Below, piece after piece: positions 4,300 to 6,302 of a stretch of 6,302 nucleotides of DNA. The translations under genes were made by a program, and so were the position numbers. Position 1 is the stretch's first letter; each line of letters begins with the position of its first letter. The DNA comes from Gammaproteobacteria bacterium. GTDB lineage: Bacteria; Pseudomonadota; Gammaproteobacteria; UBA9214. The stretch lies in assembly GCA_029859555.1 (NCBI GenBank), contig JAOUCV010000134.1, forward strand, positions 1-6,302. The letters run 5' to 3'. The notes beneath the pieces are model-generated. The model made no database searches. It was given only the letters and a program-made list of their open reading frames with translations, and had not been told where the DNA came from.

Positions 4300-5498
4300 T
4301 TGAGCAAAATAATGTGTCACCGATTATGTCGGCCGTCCGCGGTTTCATGAAACTGGAGTCGGCAAGCGGCATCCTCATGTTAACCGCTGCGATAATCGCA
4401 ATGCTTGCTGCCAATTCTCCATTGACAGACCTCTATAGTGAACTTCTGGATATAACCGTTGCAGTTCAGGTGGGTGCCTTGTCAGTCAGCAAGCCGCTGC
4501 TGCTCTGGGTCAACGATGGCCTGATGGCTGTGTTCTTCTTCCTGATTGGACTCGAAATAAAACGAGAAGTCATGGAAGGAGAGCTGTCATCAGTTTCACA
4601 AATAGTCTTGCCAGCTGTTGGTGCTGTCGGGGGTATGGTCATACCTGCTGCGATCTATATCTGGATGAACCGGGGTGACCCCATTGCCCTTGATGGCTGG
4701 GCCATTCCCGTTGCGACCGACATCGCTTTCGCGCTGGCATTGCTCAGTGTTTTCGGTAGTCGTGTACCGACTGCACTGAAAGTCTTTTTGCTCACCTTGG
4801 CTATTTTCGATGATCTGGCAGCCATCGTCATTATTGCGCTTTTCTATTCCGGTGACTTGTCTGTTGGTGCACTGCTCATTGGCGCTGTAGCCCTGTTCAT
4901 TGCAATTATCATGAATAAAACAGGCGTAACACGCATCTCGGGCTACATACTGCTGGGTATCGTGCTATGGGTCGCGGTACTGAAATCAGGTGTGCATGCG
5001 ACCCTGGCGGGTGTGCTTATCGCTTTTTGCATCCCAATGCGGGATAAGCAGGGAGATTCCCCGCTACGCAAACTTGAGCACGATCTGCACAGCCCGGTCA
5101 TGTTCGTAATTCTGCCTGTATTTGCATTCGCGAATGCAGGTCTGTCACTGGCCGGCATGTCTATTAGTGACCTTGCTCACCCTGTAACCCTGGGCGTTAT
5201 ATCAGGTTTGTTCATTGGCAAGGCGCTGGGGATACTTGGTTTTGTCGGCCTTGGTGTCGCGCTTCGATTGGTCCAGCTGCCGAAGAATGTCAACTGGATC
5301 CAGGTACTCGGAGTAGCGTTTGCCTGCGGAATAGGTTTCACCATGAGCCTCTTTATCGCAGGTCTGGCTTTCGAGCATGGCAGTGATGATTACTATAGCG
5401 GGGATCGTTTAGGCATTCTTGTGGGCTCTATGCTGTCAGCCCTGGTTGCCTTTGTACTGCTGCACTTCAGCTTGCCGAAACCTGCTCGAGGTGAGTAA
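4296..5498 (+). CDS. nhaA: Na+/H+ antiporter NhaA
   Basis: A 400-residue inner-membrane antiporter that exports one Na+ (or Li+) for about two H+, giving salt and alkali tolerance. E. coli NhaA has 388 residues. The functional positions align with a constant offset of 9: D133 is Asp142 in VATDIAFALALLSVFGSRVP, the ion-binding pair D163/D164 is Asp172-Asp173 in LAIFDDLAAIVIIALFYSGD, and K300 is Lys309 in SGLFIGKALGI. The FFFLIGLEIKREVMEGELS, FAFANAGLSL and GIGFTMSLFIAGLAFE blocks are also intact. About twelve hydrophobic helices are visible. The frame extends upstream to GTG at 4233 (421 residues), but that extension is unlike the family N-terminus and lacks a ribosome binding site. ATG 4296 is preferred on family length and because a leader ORF with a good GGAG stops on it. 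It shows no nearby nhaR regulator. Confidence 0.95.
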   Translation: MIEQNNVSPIMSAVRGFMKLESASGILMLTAAIIAMLAANSPLTDLYSELLDITVAVQVGALSVSKPLLLWVNDGLMAVFFFLIGLEIKREVMEGELSSVSQIVLPAVGAVGGMVIPAAIYIWMNRGDPIALDGWAIPVATDIAFALALLSVFGSRVPTALKVFLLTLAIFDDLAAIVIIALFYSGDLSVGALLIGAVALFIAIIMNKTGVTRISGYILLGIVLWVAVLKSGVHATLAGVLIAFCIPMRDKQGDSPLRKLEHDLHSPVMFVILPVFAFANAGLSLAGMSISDLAHPVTLGVISGLFIGKALGILGFVGLGVALRLVQLPKNVNWIQVLGVAFACGIGFTMSLFIAGLAFEHGSDDYYSGDRLGILVGSMLSALVAFVLLHFSLPKPARGE

Positions 5499-5536
5499 TG
5501 GAAAATAACGATCTGGAAATTTGTGGCTATACTTAA
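5498..5536 (+). CDS. Possible 12-codon remnant overlapping the nhaA stop
   Basis: The nhaA stop TAA (5496-5498) overlaps ATG at 5498-5500 as TAATG. A GAGGTG tract lies 4 nt upstream of this ATG. The frame reads MENNDLEICGYT and stops at 5536, just before the structured GC-rich stretch. The start layout looks like a coupled downstream gene, but only 12 codons exist, so it is either a truncated remnant or coincidence. Confidence 0.2.
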   Translation: MENNDLEICGYT

Positions 5537-5802
5537 CTACAGGAGGGTGAAAAGAAGAGAAGGTAATCCGCAGAGGGATTGCCAGAGCCATGAAGGCAGT
5601 GGACGCTCACCCTGCTGACGCCTCGGCAAGCACGGCACTTGCAGGAGAGGTCGAGAGGGCTCGGCAACTCTGAAGGTGGGTAAGGGCCACCGGCAAGACC
5701 GCCCACTACCGGGGCGTTTCTATAGCAAGCTTGATTAGCGATGGACGAATACCGGGGGTTGGGTCGAGTCCTGCTGACTTGATGAAATCAGAAAATAGCG
5801 CA
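5537..5802. other. Gene-free region between nhaA and the methyltransferase remnant
   Basis: Apart from the hairpin-rich segment, this region has a 9-bp direct repeat CCTGCTGAC (5611-5619 and 5770-5778) that brackets most of it, and a terminal part (5716-5802) with no feature I can support. The two genes around it converge here, yet no classical hairpin plus T-run terminator is visible for either. Confidence 0.4.
5540..5715 (+). ncRNA. Candidate structured RNA or element remnant downstream of nhaA
   Basis: The stretch has several adjacent hairpins. A long-range stem pairs CAG-G-AGGGTGA (5540-5550) with TCACCCT-G-CTG (5607-5617): ten pairs with one G-G mismatch. It encloses AATCC (5565-5569) with GGATT (5576-5580). 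Next are GCAAG (5626-5630) with CTTGC (5638-5642), extended by CCTC/GAGG (5621-5624, 5647-5650), and GGTGG (5675-5679) with CCACC (5687-5691). The GTGGG at 5676-5680 could instead pair with CCCAC at 5702-5706, an alternative fold. No good ORF is present on either strand. It does not match tRNA, tmRNA, RNase P RNA or cobalamin riboswitch landmarks I know. A group II intron fragment is possible, but no domain V hairpin or reverse transcriptase is visible. Strand is assigned by direction from nhaA and is uncertain. Confidence 0.35.
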
Positions 5803-6302
5803 TCATCCTTTCCTGATACCCTCAATAAGTAAATAAACATCATCCTTTAAAAAACGTTTACTGGTAATCTCGAGTTCAGCAGATTCTTCAATGTATTGAG
5901 CTGTTTTTCTGTCAAATCTGGCGCCATAGACTTTTTCAACAAATGAAGAAAAAAAATCCTGACGCCTTCTTATGCGCCTGTTTTTTGAATAAACCATTTC
6001 AAGCAATCTGAATTTCCCGCCCGGTTTCAGAACGCGGCTAAACTGCTCCAATGCCATAGGCTGGAATTCATCGGGCATGACACAACAAAGGAAGGTGGAT
6101 AATATCCAGTCATATTGATTTGAATCGACCAGATGCATAACGCTGGCATCGTCATGCAGCAGTTCAATTTTACAATTAGCCTTGTTTGCCTTCCTGGTTG
6201 CTTTTCTTAACATGACATCACTTAGATCGACGCCCGTTAATTCAACGCTTTCATGATAGTGTTTGAAATTTCTGCCTGTTCCTACCCCGGCTTACAGTAC
6301 CC
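5803..6302 (-). pseudogene. Class I SAM-dependent methyltransferase, interrupted by a nonsense codon
   Basis: Reading the minus strand from the window edge gives VL, stop, then AGVGTGRNFKHYHESVELTG, VDLSDVMLRKA, ..., YDWILSTFLCCVMPDEF, RVLKPGGKFRLLEMV and a C-terminal region ending at TGA (5803-5805). These are motif I (normally VLE/DxGxGTGRN), motif II (VELTGVDLS), the post-II acidic strand and motif III of a UbiE/phospholipid-methyltransferase-like Rossmann enzyme. The TAA at 6292-6294 replaces the acidic residue that opens motif I; GAA to TAA is a single change. The first ATG after it (6213) lies past motifs I and II, so a protein starting there could not bind SAM. The upstream part lies outside the window. 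The downstream reading is free of further stops, so the lesion is recent or a sequencing error. The substrate cannot be told. Confidence 0.75.

Noticed and set aside
5592..5672. Short plus-strand ORF MKAVDAHPADAS... in the hairpin-rich stretch
   Set aside because: Only 26 codons, no ribosome binding site at suitable spacing, and the bases are better explained by paired stems.
5540..5715. Group II intron as a firm call
   Set aside because: A GGTGAAA-like string and many stems recall intron domain I, but the domain V hairpin, intron boundaries and reverse transcriptase are not visible; kept only as one possibility.
5715..5790. A tRNA suggested by GGGTCGAGTCC near 5761
   Set aside because: The T-arm-like string lacks a proper 5-bp stem and TTC loop, and no 7-bp acceptor or anticodon stem could be formed around it.

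Overview
The window looks like part of the chromosome of a free-living Gram-negative bacterium, most likely a gammaproteobacterium. This is inferred from NhaA and MscS of proteobacterial type, the style of the AraC and NmrA fragments, and a palindromic mobile repeat bounded by GGGTC(T/A)G motifs. No rRNA, tRNA, CRISPR array or intact transposase is visible. The organism cannot be named from this sequence.

Layout, left to right. A small three-helix membrane protein of unknown function (33-350, minus) has a good ribosome binding site and a 16-bp palindrome upstream. Next comes a ~174-bp MITE-like element (501-674) with perfect 29-bp inverted arms built from three ACGGAA units at a 10-bp period. 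It abuts a scar (701-1485) where the C-terminal end of an AraC-family regulator (minus) is fused to the C-terminal three quarters of an NmrA-like NAD(P)-binding protein (plus). Both have lost their 5' ends, as expected if one deletion removed the shared divergent promoter region. An intact MscS-family mechanosensitive channel follows (1754-3505, plus). A small ferredoxin-fold protein resembling heavy-metal-associated domains but lacking the MxCxxC metal site (3673-3987, minus) is divergent from nhaA, the Na+/H+ antiporter gene (4296-5498, plus). The region between them holds a G8 tract as the ribosome binding site of the small protein, a promoter/operator-like palindrome, direct repeats, and a 10-codon leader ORF whose stop overlaps the nhaA start as ATGA. 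After nhaA, a GC-rich stretch (about 5540-5715) folds into consecutive hairpins and has no convincing coding content. The window ends with a class I SAM-dependent methyltransferase (minus) carrying a TAA stop exactly where the acidic residue of motif I should be.

The two intact, well-recognised genes (MscS channel, NhaA) both deal with osmotic, ionic and pH stress, which suits a salt-exposed organism, but they do not form an operon. The rest is a mix of small unknown genes and gene remnants. The items most worth following up are the structured stretch after nhaA, the nhaA leader ORF, the AraC/NmrA deletion scar and the methyltransferase nonsense codon.
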